From: JBGOUV01 sp041477815
Lineage (GTDB): Bacteria; Acidobacteriota; Terriglobia; Bryobacterales; JACQDG01
Length of the DNA stretch: 10,582 bases
Reading direction: 5' to 3'
NCBI GenBank assembly: GCA_041477815.1
Contig: JBGOUV010000243.1
Location: 1 to 10,582 of the forward strand
The notes below the pieces were generated by a model, which was given only the letters and a program-made list of their open reading frames with translations, had not been told where the DNA came from and did no database searches. Numbering within the stretch: position 1 is the first letter of the stretch; every line of letters begins with the position of its first letter. Positions 1 to 6,327 of this stretch are shown one piece after another. The translations under genes and the position numbers were made by a program.

Positions 1-420
1 CAGGCGCGCGGCCGACGGAGTCCCGTTATAGATGAGGGGCAGCTCCACGTTGTGCAGGGCAGTGGCCCGGGCCAGCAGGTTAAAGGTCTGGAAGACGAAA
101 CCAATCTCCTTGTTGCGGATGCGGGCCAGCTCGTCGTCGGAGAGATCGCTAACCAGGTGGCCGTTGATGAAGTACTGGCCGGAGCTGGCCGTATCCAGGC
201 AGCCGATCAGATTCATCAGGGTGGACTTGCCCGAGCCCGATGGCCCCATGATGGCCACATATTCGCCCCGCTTGATCTCGATCGAAACCCCCGAGACGGC
301 GTGGATCTTTTCGTGTCCCATCACGTAGGTCTTCCACAGATCGAAGGTACGGATGACGATGCCCTGCTGCCGGAGTTGCTCGCCGGTGTTCTGGGGAGAA
401 GCGACTGCTGCCTGGGTCAT
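1..420 (-). CDS. ABC transporter ATP-binding protein, MacB/LolD type (3' end off the window)
   Basis: This is the nucleotide-binding subunit of an ABC transporter that would power an inner-membrane permease. The window holds its first 140 residues. Visible are a Walker A motif GPSGSGKST at residues 59-67, an N-terminal strand reading DLWKTYVMG before it, and a Q-loop region GFVFQTFNLL with Gln at 111. The FVFQ.FNLL form and the SDDELARIRN run before it are typical of the LolD/MacB/FtsE branch. Walker B and the ABC signature lie beyond the left edge. The start ATG (418-420) lies 5 nt after the stop of the adaptor gene, and an AGAGGAAAA purine stretch inside the adaptor's last codons serves as RBS, so the two are co-transcribed. 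The permease is expected just outside the window. The exported substrate (macrolide-like compound, peptide or lipoprotein) cannot be told from this part. Confidence 0.93.
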   Translation of the reverse strand, partial: MTQAAVASPQNTGEQLRQQGIVIRTFDLWKTYVMGHEKIHAVSGVSIEIKRGEYVAIMGPSGSGKSTLMNLIGCLDTASSGQYFINGHLVSDLSDDELARIRNKEIGFVFQTFNLLARATALHNVELPLIYNGTPSAARL

Positions 421-425
421 GGGTA

Positions 426-1913
426 TTACTTTTCCTCTTCCTTCTTGGGCGCCTTGTTGTCGACCTTGACGGTGGTCTCGGGCCGGATGGTCCGCAGCAC
501 CTTGTAGGAGCCGGTGATGATCTCCTCACCCTCTTTGAGCCCGTCCAGCACCTCGATATCCGACGCTCCGGTGATGCCGGTGGTTACCTTGCGGAACAGG
601 GCCTTCTTGTTGGCGATCAGGAAGACACCCTGGATTTCCTCTTTTTTCTTGTCCTTGCCGCCCGCCGGGGGCATATCGCTCTTAATGGCGGCCTGGGCCG
701 TTGACGAGGAACTCGCCCCACCCTTCTTCTTCACCTCCAGGTCGGCGGCGGTCCGGATCGTCAGCGCCTGGATCGGTATGCTGAGCGACCGCTCGCGCGT
801 GGCCGTAGTGATCTTGGCCGTGCAGGACAGGCCCGGGCGGATCTCCTCGGGCGGGTTGTCCAGCGCAATGACCACTTTGAAGTCCTTGGCCTCCTGGCTG
901 GAGATCATGCTCTGCGAGGCGGCCAAGCCGCTCGACCGCAGCAGCGCCGTGTTGCCCATCTCCAGTACCTTGCCCTTGAACGTCTTGTTGGGGATGGCGT
1001 CGATGGTGATGTCCGCCACTTGCTGCAGCTTGACGTTCACGATATCCGTCTCATCCACCTTGACCTCGGCGGTGATCAGCGACATGTCGGCGATGGTCAT
1101 GATGAGGCTGGCCGGCGAATTCTGGATGCCGGGCACCACGGTCTCTCCCACCCGCACCGGCAGGTTCGTCACCATGCCGTCGATGGGAGAAACGGAGTAG
1201 TGCTTCTGTAGGACGTCGGAAGCGCGGGCCAGGTTGGCCTGGTACTGCTCGATGCGGCGGCGGGCGCTCTCGCGCTGGGCCACGGACTGCTCCTGCTGGG
1301 CCTGGATCTGGAGGACCCGAGCCTCCGCCTCGGCCACACTGGCCTGGGAGGAGTCGTACTCCGCCTTCCGCTGGTCGAAGAGCTGCTTGGCGATGAGCTT
1401 CTCGTCGTAGAGCTGCTTGGTCCGCGCAAATTCCAGCGCCGCGCGCTCGCGATCGGACTTGGACCGGTCCACGGCGGCCTTCACGGTGCGCAGGTTCTCA
1501 TCCCAGCTCCGGATCGTAGCCTCCGCGGCGATCAGCTCGGATTGGGCCGTCCGCAGCGCCGCCTGCTGGGCGTACAGGTCGGCCGTCGCCTGCACGGTCT
1601 CCAGCTTAGCCAAGGTCTGACCCTGCTTCACCCGGTCGCCTTCCCGCACCAGGATGTCGGTCAGCCGGCCCGGCCCCATGGTGTTGGCGCCGATGTTGAC
1701 GTAATTACGCGGCTTGATCTCGCCCGAGGCGGTCACCTGGGACACCAGGTCCTGCCGGATCACCTTTCCCGTCTGAACCGTTACGATTCCCTGCTGGCTG
1801 TACCTGATGCTCCCGTAGACAATCCCGCCCAACACCGCCACACCGACCACCGCCAGCGCGATCTTCTTGCCCGTACTCATGGGAAGCTTTGCCGGACGAC
1901 CATTCCGCGTCAT
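426..1913 (-). CDS. MacA/HlyD-family periplasmic adaptor (membrane-fusion) subunit
   Basis: This 495-residue protein would bridge an inner-membrane ABC permease to an outer-membrane channel. Residues about 18-34 form one hydrophobic anchor after a basic start. A first lipoyl half-motif follows at about 72-105 (VREGDRVKQGQTLAKLE). Residues about 106-238 form a long Ala/Gln/Glu/Arg-rich coiled-coil hairpin, and the second lipoyl half is at about 239-275 (SPIDGMVTNLPVRVGE). A beta-barrel spans about 276-370 and a membrane-proximal domain about 427-485. A Lys/Ser-rich, low-complexity insert at 394-426 and a Lys/Glu-rich tail are unusual. The ATG at 1911-1913 is chosen because GAAAGGA lies 5 nt upstream; the in-frame ATG at 1880 has no RBS. 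The ATPase gene follows immediately. The RBS lies in a perfect hairpin, suggesting translational or operator control. Confidence 0.93.
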   Translation of the reverse strand: MTRNGRPAKLPMSTGKKIALAVVGVAVLGGIVYGSIRYSQQGIVTVQTGKVIRQDLVSQVTASGEIKPRNYVNIGANTMGPGRLTDILVREGDRVKQGQTLAKLETVQATADLYAQQAALRTAQSELIAAEATIRSWDENLRTVKAAVDRSKSDRERAALEFARTKQLYDEKLIAKQLFDQRKAEYDSSQASVAEAEARVLQIQAQQEQSVAQRESARRRIEQYQANLARASDVLQKHYSVSPIDGMVTNLPVRVGETVVPGIQNSPASLIMTIADMSLITAEVKVDETDIVNVKLQQVADITIDAIPNKTFKGKVLEMGNTALLRSSGLAASQSMISSQEAKDFKVVIALDNPPEEIRPGLSCTAKITTATRERSLSIPIQALTIRTAADLEVKKKGGASSSSTAQAAIKSDMPPAGGKDKKKEEIQGVFLIANKKALFRKVTTGITGASDIEVLDGLKEGEEIITGSYKVLRTIRPETTVKVDNKAPKKEEEK

Positions 1914-1917
1914 AACA

Positions 1918-1938
1918 GTCCTTTCCTTAAGAAAGGAC
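1918..1938 (-). promoter_or_regulatory. Perfect hairpin covering the adaptor gene's Shine-Dalgarno
   Basis: Read on the minus strand, GTCCTTTC is followed by a 5-nt TTAAG loop and then GAAAGGAC, an 8-bp perfect stem. The 3' arm contains the whole Shine-Dalgarno (GAAAGGA), and the start codon follows 4 nt after the arm. In RNA this would hide the ribosome-binding site. In DNA the same palindrome could be an operator. The palindrome is directly visible; its regulatory role is inferred. Confidence 0.5.
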
Positions 1939-1977
1939 GGCCCACTAGCGGAAATGTTCCAAGTCCCGGACTAATTC

Positions 1978-1987
1978 ATTCTATCAT
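1978..1987. promoter_or_regulatory. Possible overlapping divergent -10 elements
   Basis: Two genes diverge from this 72-bp gap. The minus strand reads TGATAGAAT here, an extended -10 (TG plus TAGAAT) that would start adaptor transcripts near 1970. The plus strand reads TATCAT at 1982-1987, a 5/6 match to TATAAT. Neither strand has a convincing -35 box. If the plus-strand box is real, transcription begins after the ATG at 1986, which would favour the TTG start at 2028 for the downstream gene. This is a weak, composition-based call. Confidence 0.22.
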
Positions 1988-3704
1988 GGATGTAGCACAG
2001 GCTCCGCCCTGTGCAGCGAGGTGGGAGTTGCAAGCCTTTCCAGTCGTCTTGCTGTTGTTGTCCGTACTGCCGGCCCCCGCCGCCGAGCCGGCCCTGGTAC
2101 GGGTCCTCCGCGAGGAGCTGGACCGCTCCTTCCGCATCCTGAAAGAAAAGGCCGACCCTCCCCCCTACTTCCTCAGCTACAGCGTCCACGACCAGCACAG
2201 CTACAGCATCTCGGCCACCCTGGGAACCCTGATCAACGCCTCGGAAGGCCGCTCCCGCCTGGCCGATGTCAGCGTCCGCGTCGGCGACTACAAGCTGGAC
2301 AACTACCACCGTCTGCGCGGCCAGTTCATGGGTCAAGGCGCGGGCGCTCTTACCCTCAGCCTGGACGACGACCCCGACTCGCTCCAGGCTTCTCTGTGGG
2401 GCCATACCGATCGCAAGTACCGGCAGGCGGCCGAGCGGCTGATCCGGATCAAGACCAACCGAGCCGTCAAGGTCGAAGAGGAAGACACCTCCGATGATTT
2501 CTCCCGCGAGGACGCCATCACCGGATCCGCGCCGCAGGCCGACCTGAAGCTCGACCTCCCGGCCTGGAGCGAGCGCCTGAAGAAGCTGTCGGCGATCTTT
2601 CGCCAGTATCCCCACGTCCTGACCTCCAAGGTGGTCCTGCATGTGGAGAACCGCAACGAGTCCCTGGTCAATACCGAGGGCACGGGGGTACAGCACGGCC
2701 GCAACTACCTGCGTCTGATGATCATGGCCGACGCGCGGGCCGAGGACGGCATGAACCTGGACCGCTTCGAGAGCTTCGAGGCGGCGAATCCGTCGGGCTT
2801 CCCGAGCGACCGCGAGCTCCAAACCCGCCTCGAGGAGATGGCCCGCGACCTGGACCAGATGCGCCGGGCGCCCCTGGCCGAGCCCTACGTCGGACCGGCC
2901 ATCCTGAGCGGGCGGGCCACCGGCGTTTTCTTCCACGAGATCCTGGGCCACCGCATCGAAGGACACCGGCAGAAGGACGAGGCCGAAGGCCAGACCTTCG
3001 CCAAAAAGCTCGGCGAGCCGATCCTGCCGCCGTTCCTGTCGGTGGTGTTCGATCCCACGCTGCGCCGTCACGGCGATCTGGAGTTGAACGGCTGGTACGA
3101 CTACGACGACGAAGGCGTCAAGGCGCGCCGTATAACCGCGGTCGAGAACGGCACTCTCAAGACTTTCCTGATGACGCGCTCGCCGATAGCCGGCGTGGCC
3201 AAGTCCAACGGCCATGCCCGCCGGCAGGCCGGCCTCGAGGTGGTGGCCCGGCAGTCGAACCTGCTGGTCGAATCGTCGCGCCAAGTCCCCGAGGCCGAGC
3301 TGCGCCGCCTGCTGATCGCCGAGGCCCAGCTGCAAAACAAGCCCTATGGCCTCTATTTCAGGGATATCCGCGGCGGGTTCACTACTACCGGCCGCGGCGG
3401 ACCCCAGGCCTTCAAAGTGCTGCCGGTAGTGGTCTACAAGGTCTACGCCGACGGCCGGCCGGATGAAATGATCCGCGGCGCCGACATCGTAGGCACCCCC
3501 CTGGCCGCCTTCGCCAAAATCCTGGCCACCTCGAACCGGGCGGAGGTCTTCAACGGTATGTGTGGCGCCGAGTCGGGCAGCGTGCCCGTGTCGGCGGTGG
3601 CTCCGGCTATTCTGGTGAGCGAAATCGAAATCGAGAAACAGCGCAAAGCCCAGGACCGGCCGCCGCTGCTGCCCGCGCCGACGGCGTCGGCTGCGGGGAT
3701 TTGA
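1986..3704 (+). CDS. Exported TldD/PmbA-family zinc metallopeptidase (catalytic member)
   Basis: A TldD-family protein of 572 residues, longer than cytoplasmic TldD at about 480. In E. coli, TldD with its partner TldE degrades unfolded or modified peptides (CcdA, microcin B17 precursor). A hydrophobic segment FPVVLLLLSVLPAPAA at residues 18-33 looks like a signal peptide, so the protein probably acts in the periplasm, unlike E. coli TldD. The N-terminal domain covers about 40-290. The C-terminal domain carries HEILGH at 317-322 (the family HExxxH zinc motif) and GMCGAES with Cys526, the expected third ligand. The start is uncertain. ATG 1986 has no good RBS and encodes MDVAQAPPC through a palindrome. 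The in-frame TTG at 2028 has GAGG 5 nt upstream and begins just before the hydrophobic core. The stop codon lies in an 8-nt repeat. The next gene is a non-catalytic paralogue. Confidence 0.92.
   Translation: MDVAQAPPCAARWELQAFPVVLLLLSVLPAPAAEPALVRVLREELDRSFRILKEKADPPPYFLSYSVHDQHSYSISATLGTLINASEGRSRLADVSVRVGDYKLDNYHRLRGQFMGQGAGALTLSLDDDPDSLQASLWGHTDRKYRQAAERLIRIKTNRAVKVEEEDTSDDFSREDAITGSAPQADLKLDLPAWSERLKKLSAIFRQYPHVLTSKVVLHVENRNESLVNTEGTGVQHGRNYLRLMIMADARAEDGMNLDRFESFEAANPSGFPSDRELQTRLEEMARDLDQMRRAPLAEPYVGPAILSGRATGVFFHEILGHRIEGHRQKDEAEGQTFAKKLGEPILPPFLSVVFDPTLRRHGDLELNGWYDYDDEGVKARRITAVENGTLKTFLMTRSPIAGVAKSNGHARRQAGLEVVARQSNLLVESSRQVPEAELRRLLIAEAQLQNKPYGLYFRDIRGGFTTTGRGGPQAFKVLPVVVYKVYADGRPDEMIRGADIVGTPLAAFAKILATSNRAEVFNGMCGAESGSVPVSAVAPAILVSEIEIEKQRKAQDRPPLLPAPTASAAGI
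1995..2014. repeat. REP-like palindrome, GCACAGG/CCTGTGC
   Basis: The 7-bp arms GCACAGG (1995-2001) and CCTGTGC (2008-2014) flank a 6-nt loop, preceded by GTA. From memory, palindromes of the form GTAGCACAGG...CCTGTGC recur between genes in Solibacter-like and planctomycete genomes; that is recollection, not a search. It lies between the two possible starts of the TldD-like gene, so either it encodes part of an odd N-terminus or it is untranslated leader. Confidence 0.45.
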
Positions 3705-3734
3705 GAATTTTAGAATTTGAGGATTTGAGAATTG
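3698..3734 (+). repeat. 8-nt tandem repeat array, RATTTGAG x4.5
   Basis: Units read GATTTGAG, AATTTTAG, AATTTGAG and GATTTGAG, then a partial AATTG. The first unit supplies the last codon and the TGA stop of the upstream TldD-like gene. The rest fills the intergenic gap. A reverse-complement array lies at 3793-3824. It is much more AT-rich than its surroundings. Confidence 0.85.
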
Positions 3735-3752
3735 AAGCCTAACCACAGACGC

Positions 3753-5538
3753 ATGCGGCAGTTGGCAATTCTGGCTCTGGTCATAGCCAATTCTCAAATC
3801 CTCAAATCCTCCAATCCTCAAATCCAGGCATCGCCGCCAGCCGGCGACGCCGTGCTGCGCGCGATGGTGGACGAAATGTCCCGCGCCGTCAAGGAGCTCC
3901 ACCTCGAAAACCTGCCTCGTCCCTACTACATGGACCAGACGGTGGTGGAGTCCGACACCTTCAGCGGGATCGCCGTCTTCGGGGGACTGGCCCGGGCGCG
4001 GCGGGAGCGGTCGCGGTCCCAGATTCTGACCGTGCGGGTGGGGGACTACCAGTTCGACAACACCAACTTCCCCCTCGGGACTCCAGCGGGCCTACGATGT
4101 TTATTCGCTGCCGCTCGAAGACGACTACCCCACGCTGCGGCGGCACTTCTGGCTGGCCGCCGACGAGGCCTACAAGGCGGCGGTGGAGGCTCTGGCTCGC
4201 AAGCGGGCGGCGTTGCGGAACATCAGCCTGCCCGTGCAGTTGAACGACTTCGCCCACCAGGCGCCGGCCGAGACCCTGGGCGAGAAACCGCGCCTCGCCA
4301 TCGACGAGAAGGCGTGGAGCGAGCGGCTGCGGCAGTTCTCCGCCGTGTTCCGGCGCTATCCGAAGATTCTGTCGTCGCGCGTCGAGTTCGAGGCGGCGGC
4401 GGGGACGCGCTACTTCGTCAATAGCGAAGGGACGCGCGTGCGCGACCCCGAGGTGCTCTGGCTTCTCCAGGCGGTAGCTACGGCGCAAGCGGCCGACGGC
4501 ATGCGACTGCACGACGGCGCCTGGATCGCCGCCCGGCGCGAGGACCTGCTGGGATCGCCCGACGCCATGCGAAGCCAAATCGAGGCCATGGCCGCCCGGC
4601 TCAGCGCCTTCGCCGAGGCTTCCACCTTGGACGGCTACTCCGGTCCGGTGCTCTTCGAAAAGATGGCGGCGGCGCAGGTCTTCGCCGAGTTCCTGGGACG
4701 CAACCTGGCCATGACCCGCCGGCCCGTCACCGCCGGACAGGGCAATTTCGGCGGCGGCCAGGCGGGCGGGATCGGCGGAGCCTTCGACGGGCGCCGCAAA
4801 TCGCGCGTCCTGCCCGAGTGGATGGACGTGGTCGACGACGCCACCCTAGCCGACTTTCAGGGCCGGCCGCTGCTAGGTCACTACGCCGTGGATCTGGAAG
4901 GCGTGCGCCCCCAACGCCTCGAGGTGGTCCGGCACGGGGTGCTGGAAAACTACCTCCTGTCGCGCCTGCCGGTAAAAGGGTTCGAGGGCTCGAACGGGCA
5001 CGCCCGCATACCCGGACCAGCTGGCACGTCCATCGCCGCGCCCGCCAACCTGTTCGTCACCGCCCGCCAAACCGTCCCCGAGGCCGACCTGAAGAAGCAG
5101 CTCCTCGAGATCTGCAAAGCCCAGGACCGCGAGTTTGGCCTGATCATCCGCAAGCTCGATTTCCCCTCCGCCGCCTCGCGCGAGGACCTGCAAAACATGT
5201 TCTCCGGCCAAGGCCGGGACGACCGCCCCACCAGCATCCCGCTGGCAATATACAAGGTGTACGTAGCCGACGGCCGCGAGGAACCAGTACGCGGCCTGAG
5301 GTTCCAAGGCTTCTCCACCCGCAACCTGAAGGACATCATAGCCGCCGGCGACGAGCCCTTCGTATTCCATTTCATCGACAGCGGCTCTCCGTTCGCCCTG
5401 ATGGAGGGCGCCTACGGCGCTGAAACCAGCGTCATCGCCCCGTCCGTGCTCATGGAAGACGTGGAGCTCAAAGGCGCCGAGGAACAGCGGCCCAAACTCC
5501 CGGTGGTCCCGCACCCCTACTTCAGCCGCGCCCGGTAG
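3753..5538 (+). pseudogene. Exported TldD/PmbA-family non-catalytic paralogue (TldE-like), frameshifted
   Basis: A paralogue of the preceding TldD-like protein, read in two frames. Frame A (ATG 3753 to about 4074) gives a short hydrophobic export core (LAILALVIA) and the N-terminal domain up to VRVGDYQFDNTNF. Frame B then gives LQRAYDVYSLPLEDDYPTLR and runs to the TAG at 5536. Skipping one C in the CCCCC run at 4070-4074 joins them into a product of about 594 residues. The catalytic site is missing: AEFLGR (4684-4701) replaces HEILGH, and Tyr (5413) replaces the conserved Cys. This is like TldE, the metal-free partner of TldD, so a heteromeric pair with the upstream protein is likely. A TTG at 3732 is an alternative start. 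The shift may be sequence error, true mutation or +1 slippage at CCC-C. Conservation on both sides of the join is good, so any decay is recent. Confidence 0.85.
3793..3824 (+). repeat. 8-nt tandem repeat array, CTCAAATC x4 (inverted partner of 3698-3734)
   Basis: Four consecutive 8-nt units CTCAAATC (the third is CTCCAATC) lie inside the start of the second TldD-family gene and encode the stretch reading SQILKSSNPQI, just after its hydrophobic export core. With the left array it forms a 20-bp perfect inverted repeat (3715-3734 against 3788-3807) with a 53-nt loop that contains the ATG at 3753. Because 8 is not a multiple of 3, gain or loss of a unit would change the reading frame. Confidence 0.85.
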
Positions 5539-5543
5539 AGCGT

Positions 5544-5693
5544 CTAGCCTTCGAAGAAAACCGAATCCTTCTCCAGAACGTGGCGGGTGATGAAGTCGCC
5601 GGCGTCCTGCTCCTGTTCGTCCTGCTGGGCGGGCGTCAACGCTGGCGCGGGCGGGACGGGTTCGTCCGGGGCGGGTAGGGGGTCGTCGGGCAT
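5544..5693 (-). CDS. Small acidic hypothetical protein (49 aa)
   Basis: A short ORF starting at ATG 5691-5693, with a strong GGAGGAA Shine-Dalgarno (5700-5706) exactly 6 nt upstream. The frame is open further upstream into the tRNA, but that extension is only translated tRNA. The product begins MPDDPLPAPDEPVPPAPALT and is Pro/Ala/Asp/Glu-rich in its first half. Its more ordered-looking end reads GDFITRHVLEKDSVFFEG. No signal peptide or membrane segment is seen. It lies 29 nt downstream of tRNA-Leu on the same strand and may share its transcript; it converges on the TldE-like gene with a 5-nt gap. I do not recognise a family. The RBS is the main reason to believe it. Confidence 0.55.
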   Translation of the reverse strand: MPDDPLPAPDEPVPPAPALTPAQQDEQEQDAGDFITRHVLEKDSVFFEG

Positions 5694-5722
5694 GACTGAT
5701 TCCTCCAGTCTAGCAGGTCTGA

Positions 5723-5810
5723 TGGTGCCCGGGGCGGGACTTGAACCCGCACGAGCCTTGCGGCTCAAAGGATTTTAAGTCCTTTGTGTCTGCCATTCCA
5801 CCACCCGGGC
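5723..5810 (-). tRNA. tRNA-Leu (anticodon UAA)
   Basis: On the minus strand the gene starts GCCCGGG and ends CCCGGGC-A-CCA, giving a perfect 7-bp acceptor stem with the 3' CCA encoded in the DNA. The anticodon arm reads AAGGA-CTTAAAA-TCCTT, so the anticodon is TAA, which reads UUA. A class II variable arm (GAGCCGCAAGGCTC) and a T-arm with GGTTCAAGTCC complete an 88-nt leucine tRNA. Upstream (5811-5880) is an AT-rich stretch where I cannot pick a clear promoter. A decayed integrase lies upstream of the tRNA's 5' end. Confidence 0.96.
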
Positions 5811-5879
5811 ATATCTGAAAATAAATGGGTTACTGTATTTTCCGTTTCCCTGTTTTTGACGGTAGCGGAAAATTGTAGC

Positions 5880-6120
5880 GATCCCGTTCCCGCGTTCGCC
5901 ACGGTTCAGTGCTTCGGGCCGCTGTACGGCCCGCTCCCTGGTTTCCGTCGGGTGGACGTACTTCTGCGACACAGTAACGCTCGAATGACCCGTCAGCCGC
6001 ATGATCGTAAAAGCGCCGGTTCCGGTTTCTCCGAGCCGGGTCCCGGAGGCGTGGCGCAACGAGTGGGGAACAAACTCCACAGGTAATTTTAGCAGCTTGC
6101 GGGGCCGTGGAGTGCTGCTC
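5880..6120 (-). pseudogene. Tyrosine recombinase (phage-type integrase) C-terminal remnant
   Basis: The minus strand encodes a recognisable catalytic end of a tyrosine recombinase: PHSLRHASGTRLGE with the HxxR pair (Arg codon 6054-6056), then TIMRLTGHSSVTVSQKYVHP with the GH box (His codon 5985-5987) and the nucleophile Tyr (5958-5960). The usual N-terminal DNA-binding domain and the first catalytic Arg are absent, and no start codon or RBS fits. The frame is open from 6329 to 5775 but turns to nonsense upstream of about 6100 and runs into the tRNA downstream. This is the only recognisable coding content between 5811 and 6327. It is probably a leftover from an element integrated near tRNA-Leu. 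Confidence 0.75.
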
Positions 6121-6245
6121 ATTCCGATAGGTCTGGCGCCGCGGGAGGACCCGGACGCCGCGCCAATAGTCCCGCGCCTCGGCCGGCCCCAGCGGCGGCG
6201 GGAACCCGCTGGAGGCGCTGCCGTCTGCGGCGTCCCGCCACAGCT

Positions 6246-6257
6246 CCACCCGGGCAT
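6246..6257. repeat. 12-bp direct copy of the tRNA-Leu 5' end (possible att remnant)
   Basis: CCACCCGGGCAT occurs here and again at 5801-5812, where it covers the tRNA-Leu 5' acceptor end plus 2 flanking bases. The two copies bracket the integrase remnant, 445 bp apart. A direct repeat overlapping a tRNA end and flanking an integrase fits an attachment-site pair. However, the core CCCGGG is a common GC-rich palindrome, and integrases normally use tRNA 3' ends or anticodon arms. Confidence 0.3.
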
Positions 6258-6327
6258 CCAGACGCTTGCCCGGCTGGTGCCGCGGTCCGGGAGACGATCC
6301 TCATCCAGGTGTGCCATCATAACAAAC

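Noticed and set aside
514..1200. Plus-strand open frame opposite the adaptor gene
   Set aside because: Antisense of the adaptor's beta-barrel region; no domain or RBS.
1542..1985. In-frame upstream extension of the TldD-like gene by 148 codons
   Set aside because: It would overlap the adaptor gene on the other strand and the added residues are low-complexity antisense translation.
1971..3902. A 643-codon open frame on the minus strand opposite the TldD-like gene
   Set aside because: It has no recognisable domain, is a mirror of GC-rich codon bias, and the plus strand encodes a clear TldD family protein with catalytic motifs.
5694..5768. N-terminal extension of the small acidic ORF to 74 codons
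   Set aside because: The added residues translate the tRNA-Leu body; the internal ATG at 5693 has the strong RBS.
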